DNA from: Methanococcoides alaskense
GTDB taxonomy: Archaea > Halobacteriota > Methanosarcinia > Methanosarcinales > Methanosarcinaceae
NCBI RefSeq assembly: GCF_031454185.1
Contig: NZ_JAVDQI010000004.1
Span: 132,317-196,316 of the forward strand
Length of the DNA: 64,000 bases
Direction of reading: 5' to 3'
Shown here: positions 62,714-64,000 of the stretch, piece after piece
Layout of the letters: the number at the start of each line of letters is the position of its first letter
Position numbering within the stretch: position 1 is the stretch's first letter
The notes under the pieces: generated by a model
Told to the model about the DNA's origin: nothing
Database searches by the model: none
The model's input: only the letters and a program-made list of their open reading frames with translations
Translations under genes and position numbers: made by a program

Positions 62714-64000
62714 TTAGAATGTAAGACCGAAGCCTTCGAGTTTCTTTATTGCGCCCTCATAGACCTTGACATACTCGTCTGTTGGTGTAACGGTTGCAAC
62801 ATCGTAGCATTCCTGGAATGTCTTACCTTCAGGAGCGTTTGCGTAGTTGCCCTCGTAGGATGCGATAAGTTTGTCGAGCACAGCGTTCACGGAATCGATG
62901 TCCATACCTGCTGTTGCGCGTGCGACTTCTCCCATCATCCTTGCTTCCATACCGGTTGTCTTGTCAGTGATGACACCCTTTGCTGCTGCGACACCTGAGA
63001 GGATCTCACGGCCGGATGATGTGTCAGTTACGGACTGTGCTGCTGCTTCGAGGAGGCACATCTCGGTACATGGACCTGCACATGGATAGTACTGGTTACC
63101 GGACATAAGGTCTGTGAACTCACTGATAGTTGCACATGCCCATCCTGCTATCTGGAGGGTTTCCCTGGTGTTGGTGGATCCCCATCTGATGTGGACAGGA
63201 CCATCAAGGTGCCAGCTTGCACTGCTCATTATCATAGAGTTGAGGTGGGTTGCAATGTCTACGATGGTGGTTTCTTCAATGCCGCCAGCGTATCCGCCGA
63301 AGATAGGCATCTGTTCGTCCATGATGATGTCGCTGTTACCCTTGTAGTTTGCGATAACTGCAATTGCATCGAGATCGATCTTAAGCTCGTTGAGCTGTGA
63401 TACTTCGTGACTGTCACTTGTTGTCTGGCCACCGACACACTCGGAAGCGATGTTACCCTGAGCGGACAGGGAAGTCTCAGGTCCCTAAACGGCCATACCT
63501 GGTCTGCCAGCCATTGCTGCTGCGTTCTTGATGAGCCTTGTCTCGGTCTTTGCTGCGAGGATCTCGTATGGGCTGCCTGGAATAGTTGGCCTGCCACGAA
63601 CTGTGGTCATGACACCATTTACGATAGTATCTACTTCTTTCTCGAGTGCATAGCTCATGTGAACTGGCATGAACACATCTTCGGAAATTGGTGAACCGGT
63701 TGGACCGCCCTGTACTATAGGTTTCTTCTTGTCGCCTACTGTCCTCTTCCTCATCTGTACTGCATCTCTGCCGGTACCGAGCTGGAATTCTCGGTGTGGG
63801 TTGTTGATAGCGTCCCACATCTCGTCCTCTGTGTATTTGACGATCCTCTTTGTGTCGGTACAGAAGATACCACAGTCTAAGAGCATGTCGAAACCTGCCT
63901 TGAAGAGTCTCTCCATCTGGTCCTTGTCGGTTGGAACGGTCTCGGTACCAAAGTCAAGGTTGTATTTCTGCTTGAGTTCCATTGCCTTCATTGGAATGGT
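62714..64000 (-). CDS. mtmB: Monomethylamine methyltransferase with pyrrolysine (5' end outside the window)
   Basis: MtmB transfers the methyl group of monomethylamine to its corrinoid protein MtmC. The reading frame runs from beyond 64000 to 62714 and is interrupted only by TAG at 63487-63485, between GMAV and GPETSLSAQGN; the same frame then continues to PTDEYVKVYEG and TAA. In Methanosarcina MtmB this TAG codes pyrrolysine (residue 202), and counting from the Met at 63991, taken as residue 34, gives 202 here. About 33 N-terminal residues lie outside the window. Strong motifs include GGPTGSPISEDVFMPVHM and WHLDGPVHIRWGSTNTRET. mtmC should lie upstream, beyond the edge. Confidence 0.97.

Noticed and set aside
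63259..63597. Overlapping minus-strand frame across the mtmB TAG that could suggest a separate gene.
   Set aside because: It is a shadow in a different frame of mtmB; the conserved protein is in the frame with the TAG.
1..64000. tRNA, rRNA, CRISPR arrays, insertion sequences and attachment sites.
   Set aside because: No T-loop plus acceptor stem pairs, no repeat-spacer pattern and no transposase or integrase were seen; a covariance-model scan would be needed to exclude a missed tRNA.

Overview
This window looks like chromosome from a methylotrophic methanogenic archaeon of the Methanosarcinaceae, most like Methanococcoides or Methanolobus (genus is inference). The evidence is two methanol methyltransferase mtaCB pairs, an MtaA methylcobamide:coenzyme M methyltransferase, a RamA-type corrinoid activase, a monomethylamine methyltransferase gene (mtmB) with an in-frame TAG where pyrrolysine is expected, a methanoferrodoxin-type superoxide reductase, SepCysS (the tRNA-dependent cysteine route), a PEF-CTERM surface protein, TATA-box promoters and strong GGAGG/GGTGA ribosome binding sites. 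All 50 genes I call end in TAA or TGA; the only in-frame TAG I recognise is the pyrrolysine codon of mtmB.

Layout. 0.2-6.5 kb: a PEF-CTERM secreted protein, an HTH-CBS regulator and two membrane sensor histidine kinases. 6.6-15.2 kb: a type I restriction-modification locus in the order hsdR, ATP-binding wHTH protein, hsdS, second ATP-binding wHTH protein, hsdM; both interleaved genes carry in-frame 12-bp tandem repeats. 15.3-24.8 kb: a secreted/membrane polymer-forming protein, the pscS-metY-metX sulfur amino acid operon, ppsA and a duplicated-domain secreted protein. 24.9-34.6 kb (minus strand): a MoxR/DUF58/von Willebrand A operon, pheA and a membrane-anchored alkaline phosphatase-superfamily protein.

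35.2-52.1 kb (plus strand) is a methanol island: mtaA, ramA-like, a large PAS/GAF sensor without a kinase domain, mtaCB copy 1, mtaCB copy 2, an acetate-transporter homologue, a CDF-family protein lacking the usual metal ligands, a hydantoinase-A-like ASKHA protein and a G3E (CobW-type) GTPase. The methyltransferases move methyl groups from methanol to a corrinoid protein (MtaB/MtaC) and on to CoM (MtaA). RamA reactivates oxidised corrinoid. The last genes may serve metallation or cofactor repair (inference).

52.2-60.5 kb holds housekeeping and stress genes: a remnant of a response regulator, an MFS transporter, a P-loop shikimate kinase, an ACT/UPF0210 pair, a lipoprotein, a CaCA antiporter, a USP with a probable frameshift, a VIT1/CCC1-like protein, a stand-alone receiver and methanoferrodoxin. 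60.5-64.0 kb (minus strand) is a monomethylamine cluster: mtmB (5' end beyond the window), a 32-residue membrane peptide, an APC permease and two small membrane proteins. No tRNA, rRNA, CRISPR array or transposase was seen.
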